The translations under genes were made by a program, and so were the position numbers. A DNA stretch of 64,000 nt. Origin: Bacillota bacterium (GTDB lineage Bacteria > Bacillota > Clostridia > Oscillospirales > Acutalibacteraceae). The stretch lies in assembly GCA_023418995.1 (NCBI GenBank), contig JAEZYP010000060.1, positions 61,379-125,378 on the forward strand. Direction: 5' to 3'. The first letter of the stretch is position 1. Every line of letters begins with the position of its first letter. This document shows, piece after piece, positions 7,288 to 15,708 of the stretch. Below the pieces are notes generated by a model that saw only the letters and a list, made by a program, of their open reading frames with translations, was not told the DNA's origin and ran no database searches.

Positions 7288-9324
7288 TTATGATTTCTGG
7301 CGTATCATACTCTTGCTGCCTAGATAAGTCGCGATAAAGTACCCGCCGTAAATCAGCAGAAAAACGGATGCGGTAAACAGAGAGCTGCTCGCGGTATTCA
7401 AATGACCAATCATTGATATCACATTATTCGCCACCCGAACGCCCACAACGGAGTGAACAACGGCAAGAGACAGAGGCAGAAAAAAGTAGATTCCGATTTG
7501 CTCAAACAGCGCGCGGTTAATCATTTTTTCCTCAGTTCCGAGCTTTCGCAGGAGCCCGTAACGCTCCACGTTGTCCGAAGCCTCGGAAAGCTGCTGAAGG
7601 GCAAGCACTGCGGCGCTGGTAATCAAAAATACAATACCGATATAAATTCCCATAAACGATACGATCGTTCCCAGACCCAGACTCTGCTCATAAATGTGCG
7701 TTCTATTCACTTCCATATCATAAGGGCAAATCACGGTCTTTTTCCGAATCGCCTCCCTGCTGTAGACACTCTCCAGCTTCTGCAGAAATTCCTGCTCATC
7801 GATTCCGTTTTTGTAATTCATATTCAGGATACGCATACTCCACCGAAAGCCGCTGACTGCTTTATCCGGAACGACCAGCGTACCGGAATCCATGCCTGAC
7901 ATTGAAGTAAGAAGGCTCGTCTGTGTCACTGTCTTTTGGGCACTGTGCAATACCATTCCGTTTATTGTAATGGTATCGTTGCTTTGTAAAAATTGGTTAA
8001 AAGGAGCAATCATCTGTTCAAAATTGCAGTTCACGAGAAACTGGTCGTCCCGGAGTACAACCTCCGGCTTCCCCATCATTTTCAGTGCTTTGTTATATTC
8101 ACTCAGTGAAAGCGCATTCACCGGAGCCCGCAGGAATTTTTCCGAGGATTCGTTTCCCAAAACCTGTTGCAGCGAGGCGACATTCAGATGAAGATCTCCA
8201 TATTTTACATCGGAAATGTAAATGTTCAACTGCGCATATTCCTTTGCGTATCGGTCCAGATCGATTTTATCGCTCTTAATCTGTTTTGCAATATCGGTCA
8301 CCTTGTTTTCTTGACTCTCCTCATAGCTATAGGTGAACGAAATATCAAAAGGAGTCAACCGATTCACGTTTTCGGTTAATACGTTTGCGATCCCCATCCC
8401 GGTAGAAACCGTTCCGATTGTGATGAGAAGCATAATACAGATGACGGACATGGACACAAAAGCTGTGTTGATTCTGCTGTTGATCTGACGCAGGATAAAC
8501 ATATTCAGATTTCTGAAATACATCCGCTTGCTTGTTTTTACCACGCGGAGCAGAAAGCCGGAAAGGGACAGGAAGAACAACAGCGTACCGACGCAGCCTA
8601 AAACGATGGACGCGGTAAACATGTCATTTAACATGAACATGCCGTTTTTAATAATTAAAGAATAAGCGATACCAAGACAAGCGACGGATATGATAAACAG
8701 GACGACCGACATCCAGAGCCGTTTGATTTTGAGGCTCTCGTTTTTCTTTCCCGCTGTAAGAAGGTCGATCAGCTTTAGCTTGGAGATGGATACAGTGTTG
8801 AAAAACATAACAATCAAAAAGATAATGCCAAAGTAGAGCAGCGTCTTATAAAACGCGTTGACCGAAAAAATAAAATGAAAGGCTTTCAAATTCGCCTGAA
8901 ACATCTTTGCGGTGATTACGCTGAGTCCCTGAGAGGCAAACACGCCGATAATCAACCCAACAGCCAACGCAAATATACCGATCAAGAGAGTTTCCAGGAT
9001 CACAACACGGGAGATTTTCCGTTTTTCCATACCGAGCGTCATATAGATGCCGAGTTCCTTTTTCCTTCGCTTAATCAAAAACCCGTTTGCGTAAACAATT
9101 AAAAAGCCGAGAATGACGGAAATAAAAACAGATATATAAGAGATCGCTTCCGTCAGCATTTTCATGCTGTCTGTTTTGGTTTTGCTCAGAACCATCATAG
9201 CAGCCTGAGAATCAATAGAATTAAACATATAGAAAAGACAAACGCCGAAGGTCAGGGTCAAAAAATAGACCGTGAAATCCCGAATGCTCTTCGTAACATT
9301 CTTTAAGGCAAGCTTATAAAACAT
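7288..9324 (-). CDS. BceB-type ABC transporter permease
   Basis: A 678-residue permease of the FtsX/MacB superfamily with about ten membrane segments and one large extracellular domain (roughly residues 310-510). This is the layout of BceB proteins that recognise peptide antibiotics or their lipid targets. The start at 9324 (MFYKLALKNV) follows GGAGGTG; the longer in-frame start lacks support. It overlaps the ATPase gene by 11 bases. Together with the ATPase and the downstream-encoded kinase and regulator it forms a complete Bce-type detoxification and sensing module. The cognate peptide cannot be inferred. Confidence 0.9.
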   Translation of the reverse strand: MFYKLALKNVTKSIRDFTVYFLTLTFGVCLFYMFNSIDSQAAMMVLSKTKTDSMKMLTEAISYISVFISVILGFLIVYANGFLIKRRKKELGIYMTLGMEKRKISRVVILETLLIGIFALAVGLIIGVFASQGLSVITAKMFQANLKAFHFIFSVNAFYKTLLYFGIIFLIVMFFNTVSISKLKLIDLLTAGKKNESLKIKRLWMSVVLFIISVACLGIAYSLIIKNGMFMLNDMFTASIVLGCVGTLLFFLSLSGFLLRVVKTSKRMYFRNLNMFILRQINSRINTAFVSMSVICIMLLITIGTVSTGMGIANVLTENVNRLTPFDISFTYSYEESQENKVTDIAKQIKSDKIDLDRYAKEYAQLNIYISDVKYGDLHLNVASLQQVLGNESSEKFLRAPVNALSLSEYNKALKMMGKPEVVLRDDQFLVNCNFEQMIAPFNQFLQSNDTITINGMVLHSAQKTVTQTSLLTSMSGMDSGTLVVPDKAVSGFRWSMRILNMNYKNGIDEQEFLQKLESVYSREAIRKKTVICPYDMEVNRTHIYEQSLGLGTIVSFMGIYIGIVFLITSAAVLALQQLSEASDNVERYGLLRKLGTEEKMINRALFEQIGIYFFLPLSLAVVHSVVGVRVANNVISMIGHLNTASSSLFTASVFLLIYGGYFIATYLGSKSMIRQKS

Positions 9325-10081
9325 TGGAATTGTCACCTCCGAGCAATGTAACGACCTCAATGATCTTGCCGAAGAACTGCTTGCGGGTGTCGTTGCCGCG
9401 AATGAGCTCGTCGAATATTTTGCCGTCCTTGATGAATAAAATACGGTGGCAGTAGCTCGCTGTAAACGCGTCGTGCGTTACCATCAGGATTGTGGCTTCC
9501 AGATTCCGGTTCAGATTCTCAAAGCTTTCCAAAAGCATGCGGGACGATTTGGAATCCAGCGCGCCGGTCGGTTCGTCTGCCAGAATCAGCGCCGGAGTGG
9601 TGATAATTGCGCGGGCAGACGCCACGCGCTGCTTCTGACCGCCGGACATCTGGTACGGGTATTTTTCCAACACTTCCTCAATTTCCAGCTCCTTAGCCAC
9701 CTGGCGAACCCGCACATCGATCTCGTTGGCGGGGGTTTTTATAATGGTGAGCGCCAGCGCAATGTTTTCGTAAGCCGTGAGGGTATCCAGCAGATTGAAA
9801 TCCTGAAAAATAAACCCGAGCTGCTCCCGGCGGAACTTTGAAAGACCCTTGGAATTGAGCTTGGTGATATCCATGCCATCGATATGAATATGTCCCGCCG
9901 TAGCGGTATCTATGGTGGAGATACAGTTCAGCAATGTGGTTTTTCCGCTGCCGGAAGCGCCCATAATGCCGACGAATTCGCCCTTTCCGACTTCGAAGCT
10001 GATATCGTCAACCGCCTTGGTGACATTTCCTTTATTGCCGTAGTATTTTTCAATATGTTCAACGGTAAGAATATTCTGCAT
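9314..10081 (-). CDS. BceA-type ABC transporter ATP-binding protein
   Basis: ATPase partner of the BceB permease, 255 residues from the ATG at 10081. Walker A GASGSGKTT, signature MSGGQKQR and Walker B ALILADEPTGALDS are all intact, and the Q-loop reads FIFQDFN. The extended C-terminus after the H-loop THD is usual for the peptide-exporter group. It follows a promoter region with repeated CTTACAG elements likely bound by the adjacent response regulator. Confidence 0.92.
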   Translation of the reverse strand: MQNILTVEHIEKYYGNKGNVTKAVDDISFEVGKGEFVGIMGASGSGKTTLLNCISTIDTATAGHIHIDGMDITKLNSKGLSKFRREQLGFIFQDFNLLDTLTAYENIALALTIIKTPANEIDVRVRQVAKELEIEEVLEKYPYQMSGGQKQRVASARAIITTPALILADEPTGALDSKSSRMLLESFENLNRNLEATILMVTHDAFTASYCHRILFIKDGKIFDELIRGNDTRKQFFGKIIEVVTLLGGDNSNVL

Positions 10082-10089
10082 ATGATTAA

Positions 10090-10176
10090 CTCCTTTTTCT
10101 TTTGTGCTTTTAGTATAATACCATGCAGAGGATTCTACCATTGCTTTTGCTTACAGTATCCTTACAGTTTTGTAAG
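10090..10176 (-). promoter_or_regulatory. bceAB-type promoter with likely response-regulator site
   Basis: A TATTAT/TATACT -10 lies near 10110-10120 on the minus strand with no good -35. Upstream, CTTACAG occurs at 10150-10156 and again at 10161-10167, where it forms the inverted repeat CTTAC-N6-GTAAG (10161-10176). A weak -35 with repeated sites upstream suits activation by the BceR-like regulator encoded next door. Confidence 0.5.
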
Positions 10177-10210
10177 GTCGCAAGCCCGGCTTTGAAAATT
10201 CAGCTTTCTG

Positions 10211-11215
10211 CTAAGCGAACATATTACTCTTGGGGAATACAATCGCGACCATCGTTCCCGCACCCTCCGTGGAAGCAATAGAAATACCGAGATTCAGCTT
10301 GGAACAAAGCTTTTTGCACAGGTAAAGACCGATCCCTGTGGATTTTGCCTTTTTTCTGCCGTTGGCTCCGGTAAAGCCCTTTTCAAAAACACGCGGCAGG
10401 TCCTTCTGTTCAATTCCAATTCCGTTATCTGAAATAATGAGGGTAACGCTGTTTTCATTTTGCAAGCCGCAAATTTTGATTTCCGGCTGTTCGCTCCGGT
10501 ATTTCACGGAGTTCATCAAAATTTGTCCAATAATAAAGTCTGTCCATTTTGCATCCGTAAACACCGTCTTATCCAACGCGGAGGTCTGCACGCGGATAGA
10601 GCCCTCAATAAGCAAGGTGGAATTTTTCTTTATAGCGGAATTCACAAGCTCCTTCAAAGTCGTCTGTTTGATCAGATAATCCTTTTCCACATTACTGCTT
10701 CGGGAATAGAAAAGCGCCTGATCAACATAATTCTCTATTTTGACCAGTTCCTCGGAGAGGCTTCGGGTCACTTCATTCTTATTGTTTTCCATGATCAGAC
10801 GGCTGGAGGAAATCGGTGTTTTTACCTCATGAACCCATGTTTCGATGTATTCGCGGTATTCCTGTGAAGCGCGGCGGTACTGCGCGATTTCATCATTCAT
10901 CGACTTATTGGTCATCCGGAGCATTTCATATAAAATTTTCCCCTCGGTGAACGATGGCTCCTCCACCACCTCCGAAAGCAGATATTTTTTATCCAACTGC
11001 TCCGCGCTTTTCAGAATATCCTTGTAGAACGAGCGCTTCCGCGCATATTCTACAGCAAGCGAAAAGATTTCTCCCAGCAGAAACATACCCGACACAAACC
11101 CTGCCGCGTAACCGCCGACACCAAGAACATTCAGGAGAGCGGCAGCAAATAGGGCAACAAATATCACAATTAGAACGGAGCCGAGCCGATCCTTTAAAAA
11201 ATCTATCAGCTTCAT
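10211..11215 (-). CDS. BceS-type sensor histidine kinase
   Basis: A 334-residue intramembrane-sensing kinase. Two N-terminal membrane helices with almost no extracellular loop are followed by the DHp box WVHEVKTPIS and an HATPase domain with N, G1 (DNGIGIEQKDLPRVFEKG) and G2 (STGIGLYL) motifs. Lack of an external sensor domain fits the Bce type, in which the transporter does the sensing. The start codon overlaps the regulator stop by four bases, so both are co-translated. Confidence 0.92.
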   Translation of the reverse strand: MKLIDFLKDRLGSVLIVIFVALFAAALLNVLGVGGYAAGFVSGMFLLGEIFSLAVEYARKRSFYKDILKSAEQLDKKYLLSEVVEEPSFTEGKILYEMLRMTNKSMNDEIAQYRRASQEYREYIETWVHEVKTPISSSRLIMENNKNEVTRSLSEELVKIENYVDQALFYSRSSNVEKDYLIKQTTLKELVNSAIKKNSTLLIEGSIRVQTSALDKTVFTDAKWTDFIIGQILMNSVKYRSEQPEIKICGLQNENSVTLIISDNGIGIEQKDLPRVFEKGFTGANGRKKAKSTGIGLYLCKKLCSKLNLGISIASTEGAGTMVAIVFPKSNMFA

Positions 11216-11877
11216 ACCAGATACCCCTGCCCCCGTTTCGTGATTAAATAATCGTGTATTCCAATGCCGTCGAGCTTTTTACGCAGGCGGTTGATATTTA
11301 CTGTGAGTGTGTTGTCATCCACAAATTCCTCAGACTGCCAGAGATCGTTCATGATTTCATCACGGGAAAGAATACGGTCCTTGTTGCAGATGAGCAGACG
11401 CAAAATCCGCAGCTCGTTTTTTGTCAGCTCGGCTTCATTCGCCTCATACCTGACAATACTTCTGGATAAATCCAACTCCACGCCGCGGTGGAAAAGAATA
11501 CTGGAGGGCTCCGCCGGATACGCGCGTTTCAGTACGGACGCAATGCGCGCCAGCAGAATTTGCGTGTTATAGGGCTTTGTCACGAAATCATCCGCGCCCA
11601 GATTCATGCTCATCAGCTCGTCCGCCTCGCTGTCGCGGCTGGTCACGATAATAATGGGAATCTGGGAATGGCGCCGAATTTCTCGGCAGATATAATAGCC
11701 GTCGTAAACCGGCAGATTGATATCCAGCAGAACCAACTGGGGGTTTTTACTCAGAATCTCTTGTGTAATATTCGCAAAATCATCAGAGGAATAGCAGGAG
11801 AATCCATACTTCTCCAAAAGCTTGATTAATTCGTTCCGAATTTTGTCGTTGTCTTCCACAATAAAAATAGCGGCCAC
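11212..11877 (-). CDS. BceR-type response regulator (OmpR family)
   Basis: A receiver domain with acidic pocket (VEDND), phospho-acceptor Asp in LVLLDINLP and Lys in VTKP is followed by an OmpR winged-helix domain (residues about 125-220) ending KRGQGYLV. I prefer the GTG at 11877, nine bases after GGAAGG. The ATG at 11886 lies directly against that ribosome site. It is expected to activate the bceAB-like genes when the kinase is triggered. Confidence 0.92.
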   Translation of the reverse strand: MAAIFIVEDNDKIRNELIKLLEKYGFSCYSSDDFANITQEILSKNPQLVLLDINLPVYDGYYICREIRRHSQIPIIIVTSRDSEADELMSMNLGADDFVTKPYNTQILLARIASVLKRAYPAEPSSILFHRGVELDLSRSIVRYEANEAELTKNELRILRLLICNKDRILSRDEIMNDLWQSEEFVDDNTLTVNINRLRKKLDGIGIHDYLITKRGQGYLV

Positions 11878-12052
11878 AGCTACCATCCTTCCGTTTCAAA
11901 CGATTGGTGTTTCCATTTGTTTTATTATAGTCCATCCCCGGCGGTGCCGCAATCCCGTAAACATTTTCATTTCATTCTGACCACCGCGGCATTTACACGA
12001 CCGCCTTTGGTGGTAGTATATATAAAAAATTTCTTTCATCCCGGAGGAAGCC

Positions 12053-13045
12053 ATGAAAAATATTTTACTGATTACGACCGGCGGCACAATCGCCTCGGAG
12101 CAGACCGGCGAGGGTCTTGCCCCTGCCCGCAGCGGACAGGGCTTCTCCGACTTTATCTCAGGAATCATTGCCGGATACGACGTAAGTATCATCAATCTGT
12201 TCCAACTGGACAGTTCCAATATCCAGCCGGAGGAGTGGCAGTGCATTGCGCGAACAGTCGCGCACGCGTATAAAAGCTATGACGGAATTGTGATGACGCA
12301 CGGGACGGACACAATGGCTTATACCGCCTCTGTGCTCTCTTTTATGCTGCGCGGCATTCCAATTCCCGTGGTGCTTACCGGCTCGCAGCTCCCCATCAGC
12401 CACCCCCTGACCGATGGGGTAGAAAATCTGCGCTGTGCCTTTGCGATGGCGGCTTGCGGCAAAGCGGGAGTATTTGTTGCGTTCAACCGCAAGATTATGC
12501 TGGGAACCAGGACGGTAAAGGTGCGAACCACCGCGTTTGATGCGTTTGAAAGCGTAAACAGCCCCTATGCCGGAACCGTAGACTCCAGCGGTCTCAAGCT
12601 CAACGAAAATGTGCTGCCGCAAGCCGCGAAGGACTTTTTACTGGAAGACGGGCTGTGCAACCAGGTTTTTTTAATTAAGCTTACGCCGGGGCTCGACCCC
12701 GAAATTTTCGATATACTTCTCAAAATGAATTACAAAGGAATTGTCATAGAGGCGTTCGGCGCCGGCGGCTTGAATTTTGTACGGCGCGATCTGATTTCAA
12801 AGCTTCAAAAAATTGTGGAATGCGGAATTACGGTCGTTGTTTGCAGCCAGTGCCTGTATGAGCGAAGCGATTTTACGATTTATCAGGCGGGGCAAAAGGC
12901 GCTGGAGACCGGCGTTTTACAGGCGTTTGACATGACAACGGAGGCGGCCGTGACCAAGTTGATGTGGGCACTGGGAAAAACAAGCCGGCAAGATGAAATC
13001 AAGCAAATTTTTTCCACTAATTTTGTTGGAGAAATCAGCCTCTAA
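12053..13045 (+). CDS. ansA: L-asparaginase, type I-like
   Basis: Cytoplasmic hydrolysis of asparagine to aspartate and ammonia. The 330-residue chain has no signal peptide. It carries both active-site threonine motifs: TTGGTIAS at residues 8-15 and THGTDTMAYT near residue 82. The start follows CCCGGAGGAAGCC. A terminator lies directly after it, so it is monocistronic. Asparaginase/glutaminase specificity cannot be fixed from sequence alone. Confidence 0.93.
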   Translation: MKNILLITTGGTIASEQTGEGLAPARSGQGFSDFISGIIAGYDVSIINLFQLDSSNIQPEEWQCIARTVAHAYKSYDGIVMTHGTDTMAYTASVLSFMLRGIPIPVVLTGSQLPISHPLTDGVENLRCAFAMAACGKAGVFVAFNRKIMLGTRTVKVRTTAFDAFESVNSPYAGTVDSSGLKLNENVLPQAAKDFLLEDGLCNQVFLIKLTPGLDPEIFDILLKMNYKGIVIEAFGAGGLNFVRRDLISKLQKIVECGITVVVCSQCLYERSDFTIYQAGQKALETGVLQAFDMTTEAAVTKLMWALGKTSRQDEIKQIFSTNFVGEISL

Positions 13046-13066
13046 AGGCAACCTCACTGCATTTTT

Positions 13067-13106
13067 ACATCCCCTGTTTCAAAAAATGGAAGCAGAGGAT
13101 GTTTTT
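13067..13106 (+). terminator. Terminator of the asparaginase gene
   Basis: ACATCC-CTG-TTTC pairs with GAA-CAG-GGATGT around an A-rich loop, followed by TTTTTC. Confidence 0.75.
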
Positions 13107-13182
13107 CTTTTGGTTTAATTATGACCGTGTGTGAAAAAATAATGTAAATTCTTTAACATTCCATGAATTATCCCCGAAATTA

Positions 13183-13211
13183 TTGACATATTAATAATTG
13201 TGTAATATAGT
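13183..13211 (+). promoter_or_regulatory. Promoter of the SGNH hydrolase gene
   Basis: TTGACA at 13183-13188, 17-bp spacer, TATAGT at 13206-13211. Confidence 0.7.
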
Positions 13212-13259
13212 ATTTAATACTAGATTTAAAGCTTATAGAAACTGTAAAGGGGTGCTGTT

Positions 13260-13973
13260 ATGATTCAATCGGTTTGTGTGTTCGGAGACTCCGTGTCAAA
13301 GGGGGTCGTTTTTGACAGCGTCCAGAAAAAATACACCCTTCTAAAGGACTGCTTTGTCAATATGCTGCAAAACAGCGCGAATATCGTGATCAATAACTAC
13401 TCCAAATTCGGGTGTACCATAACAAAGGGCTGCGATTTGCTGAAAAAGCACCAGGAAGAGCTTCGCAAATATGACTACACCGTATTGGAATTCGGAGGAA
13501 ACGACTGTGACTTCGACTGGCGGGAGGTCGCCGCTTCCCCCGAAGGTCAACATCTTCCCAAAACCCCGGTTTCCGTATTTGAGGAGCGTTACGGCAAGCT
13601 GATTGCGACAGTGAAAAAGTGCGGCTCCATTCCGGTTTTGCTCTCGCTGCCTCCGATCGATGCCAAGAGGTACTTTGAATGGATTTCGCGTGGGCTGAAC
13701 GCGGATAACATTCTGCGTTTCCTCGGTGATATCGAGTATATTTACCGCTGGCATGAAATGTATAACCTGGCGGTATACCGTCTGGCCATCGCCAACCAGA
13801 TTCCGCTAATTGACATCAGCAGTTCGTTTTTGCAAACGGAGAATTACCAGCAGCTGATCTGCGAGGACGGAATTCATCCGAATGAAAAGGGGCACAAGCT
13901 GATCGGTGAAACGATCTCCCGTTATATCGGTTCGCTGAACCGCTCTTCGGCAGACGCGGAGTTTGCGTCATAA
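13260..13973 (+). CDS. SGNH/GDSL-type hydrolase
   Basis: A 237-residue serine hydrolase of the SGNH fold. Block I is FGDSVSKG near residue 10 (catalytic Ser), block III is GGNDCDF near residue 79, and block V is DGIHPNEKGH near residue 204 (catalytic Asp and His). No signal peptide is seen, so it is probably intracellular. Substrates of this group (acyl or acetyl esters, lysophospholipids) are not predictable. It has its own promoter, and the ribosome site AAAGGGGTG precedes the ATG. Confidence 0.88.
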   Translation: MIQSVCVFGDSVSKGVVFDSVQKKYTLLKDCFVNMLQNSANIVINNYSKFGCTITKGCDLLKKHQEELRKYDYTVLEFGGNDCDFDWREVAASPEGQHLPKTPVSVFEERYGKLIATVKKCGSIPVLLSLPPIDAKRYFEWISRGLNADNILRFLGDIEYIYRWHEMYNLAVYRLAIANQIPLIDISSSFLQTENYQQLICEDGIHPNEKGHKLIGETISRYIGSLNRSSADAEFAS

Positions 13974-14036
13974 AAACGGTGGAGCAGGAAGCAAAACAGC
14001 CTTTCAATTTGCGGTTGTGCGATTTTGTCATCAGTC

Positions 14037-14067
14037 GAAGAGGGCAGGCGAAAAGCCTGCCCTCTTC
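14037..14067. terminator. Bidirectional terminator between convergent genes
   Basis: A perfect 13-bp GC-rich stem (14037-14049 with 14055-14067) and a GAAAA loop between the SGNH hydrolase and the converging ATPase gene. Confidence 0.8.
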
Positions 14068-14069
14068 CA

Positions 14070-15113
14070 TTATTCCCCGAATATTTTTTTTAACAGCTGT
14101 ACCTCCATGAGCCCAAGCGTCTGCGCGTCGATTTTGGAGAGGAAGCTTCTCTGCACCTCGTCGTAATAACGTTTTGCTTTTCCGATTTGTCTGTTTGCCT
14201 TTGCAACAGCAGCCTTATAGTCGGTCATAATCGCCGTCAGCTCCGTCCGGTACTTTTCGTCGGTCTTATCCGCAACCGCTTCTCGATAGAAATCTATTGT
14301 TTTATCCTCGGAACGCGACGGGAAGTATTCGTGGGGCGGCGTGCTGTCAAACAGACAAAGATCCAATTCCCTTAGAATCACCATATCGAGACTGTCCGGG
14401 TCAAACGCACAGTGGTAGATTTCGGCGTCAAAACCGGCTTCGGCGGCACTTTTTGCTATTCGCTTTAAAAAAGTGGATTTTCCCGTTCCGGGACGTCCTT
14501 TTATAAAATATCGACTGGATATATCCGCCGTAAGATTCTCAATGTAATCGGAAGAACCGTTTACCGTCAGCCCGCCGAAAAACCGGTGCTTTACCACGCC
14601 CTTTTTCGAAAGACTTTTTTCCCCGATCAGGCTTTGAATCGTATCTGCCGTGAGTCGGTCTGCCGCGGCAAAGTCCATATTGGAAATATAAATAGTTTCC
14701 CAGCTATCGTGGATTTTAAGCGCCTCTGCCAGATACCGGTGCGCCGCCGCCAGACAGGTACGTGTTTTGCTGAGATTCTCATCGTCCAGCAGTGTTTCCA
14801 AAAGACAGGCGTCTTCATCATAAAGCGGAAAATTGAGCACTCCTGCGCTTCTTTCCGGCAAAATAATTCCCTCAAGAGAATTATCCATACAATTGTGAAT
14901 CAGCTCCGGGTGATCTCCTTTTTCCGAGGCTCTGACGCAAATTCCTCTGATCAGGTCGGAAGCCACCATGGACGGATAGCCACCAAGGCGGACAACGGTG
15001 TTCAGTCCGCCGAAATTTGATTCATAGAAGCCGACATATCCTTTCGCGCTGTTGGAATTGATAAAATAATTAATTGCGGAATGTGCCAATACAATCCTCC
15101 CCCTTTTCCTCAT
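14070..15113 (-). CDS. P-loop ATPase of unknown function (PRK06851-like)
   Basis: A soluble protein of up to 347 residues with a clear Walker A motif, GRPGTGKST, near residue 210. The first half resembles a degenerate copy of the same fold. Related clostridial proteins are annotated only as ATPases of unknown function. The C-terminal helical tail is rich in Lys and Arg. The true start may be a few codons inside, at the segment beginning LAHSAINYF. Nothing in its neighbourhood reveals its role. Confidence 0.75.
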   Translation of the reverse strand: MRKRGRIVLAHSAINYFINSNSAKGYVGFYESNFGGLNTVVRLGGYPSMVASDLIRGICVRASEKGDHPELIHNCMDNSLEGIILPERSAGVLNFPLYDEDACLLETLLDDENLSKTRTCLAAAHRYLAEALKIHDSWETIYISNMDFAAADRLTADTIQSLIGEKSLSKKGVVKHRFFGGLTVNGSSDYIENLTADISSRYFIKGRPGTGKSTFLKRIAKSAAEAGFDAEIYHCAFDPDSLDMVILRELDLCLFDSTPPHEYFPSRSEDKTIDFYREAVADKTDEKYRTELTAIMTDYKAAVAKANRQIGKAKRYYDEVQRSFLSKIDAQTLGLMEVQLLKKIFGE

Positions 15114-15200
15114 ATGTCCTATTTATATGAGTTTATTTCGCGCACATGACAAACCCTTTGCCGAAGCCCGCAAATTGCGGCTATATTTCGGGCGCGAAAC

Positions 15201-15243
15201 TATGTGATTTCATCACATACAAATCTTAAAAATGTGTTATAAT
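15201..15243 (+). promoter_or_regulatory. trxA promoter with overlapping palindrome
   Basis: TATAAT at 15238-15243 has no recognisable -35 at 17 bp. A palindrome, TATGTGAT-TTC-ATCACATA (15201-15219), occupies the -35 position instead. The half-sites look like those of CRP/FNR-family regulators, although the spacing is one base short of the classic CRP site. Confidence 0.5.
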
Positions 15244-15282
15244 AAAGCTACAAATTAAACATTTTGGTAAAGGGGAATAGAT

Positions 15283-15594
15283 ATGTCAGTCATAACAATA
15301 ACAAACGATAATTTTAAGCGTGAAGTATTAGAATCCAACAAGCCTGTTCTGGTAGATTTTTGGGCCTCCTGGTGCGGACCGTGCCGCATGGTTTCTCCGA
15401 TAGTGGATGAAATTTCGGAAGAGGCGAATGGTAAATTCAAGGTAGGAAAAATCAATGTAGACGAACAGCCTGAGCTGGCGTCACAGTTTAATGTTATGAG
15501 CATACCGACTTTGATCGTATTTAAAAACGGTGCGCCCGCAAAAAGCACCGTGGGTGTGCGCGGTAAGGAAGACATCCTTGCAATGCTGGAATAA
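15283..15594 (+). CDS. trxA: Thioredoxin
   Basis: General cytoplasmic disulfide reductase. It is 103 residues, the normal length, with active site WCGPC (Cys31 and Cys34) and the cis-proline loop in MSIPTLIVF. No thioredoxin reductase gene is adjacent. It shares a terminator with the converging prfC. Confidence 0.96.
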   Translation: MSVITITNDNFKREVLESNKPVLVDFWASWCGPCRMVSPIVDEISEEANGKFKVGKINVDEQPELASQFNVMSIPTLIVFKNGAPAKSTVGVRGKEDILAMLE

Positions 15595-15640
15595 GGCAAA
15601 TTAATCCGCGTGATTTTAAACCAGATGAATACTTAAATGA

Positions 15641-15702
15641 AAACACCCCGGCAGATGAACAGGTGAAGTGAAGCCGCTGTTCAAAGCCGGGGTGTTTCTG
15701 TA
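15641..15702. terminator. Shared terminator of trxA and prfC
   Basis: AAACACCCCGGC (15641-15652) pairs perfectly with 15686-15697 around a long loop; A-rich on the left and T-rich on the right, so it can act in both directions. Confidence 0.7.
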
Positions 15703-15708
15703 TTTCTA

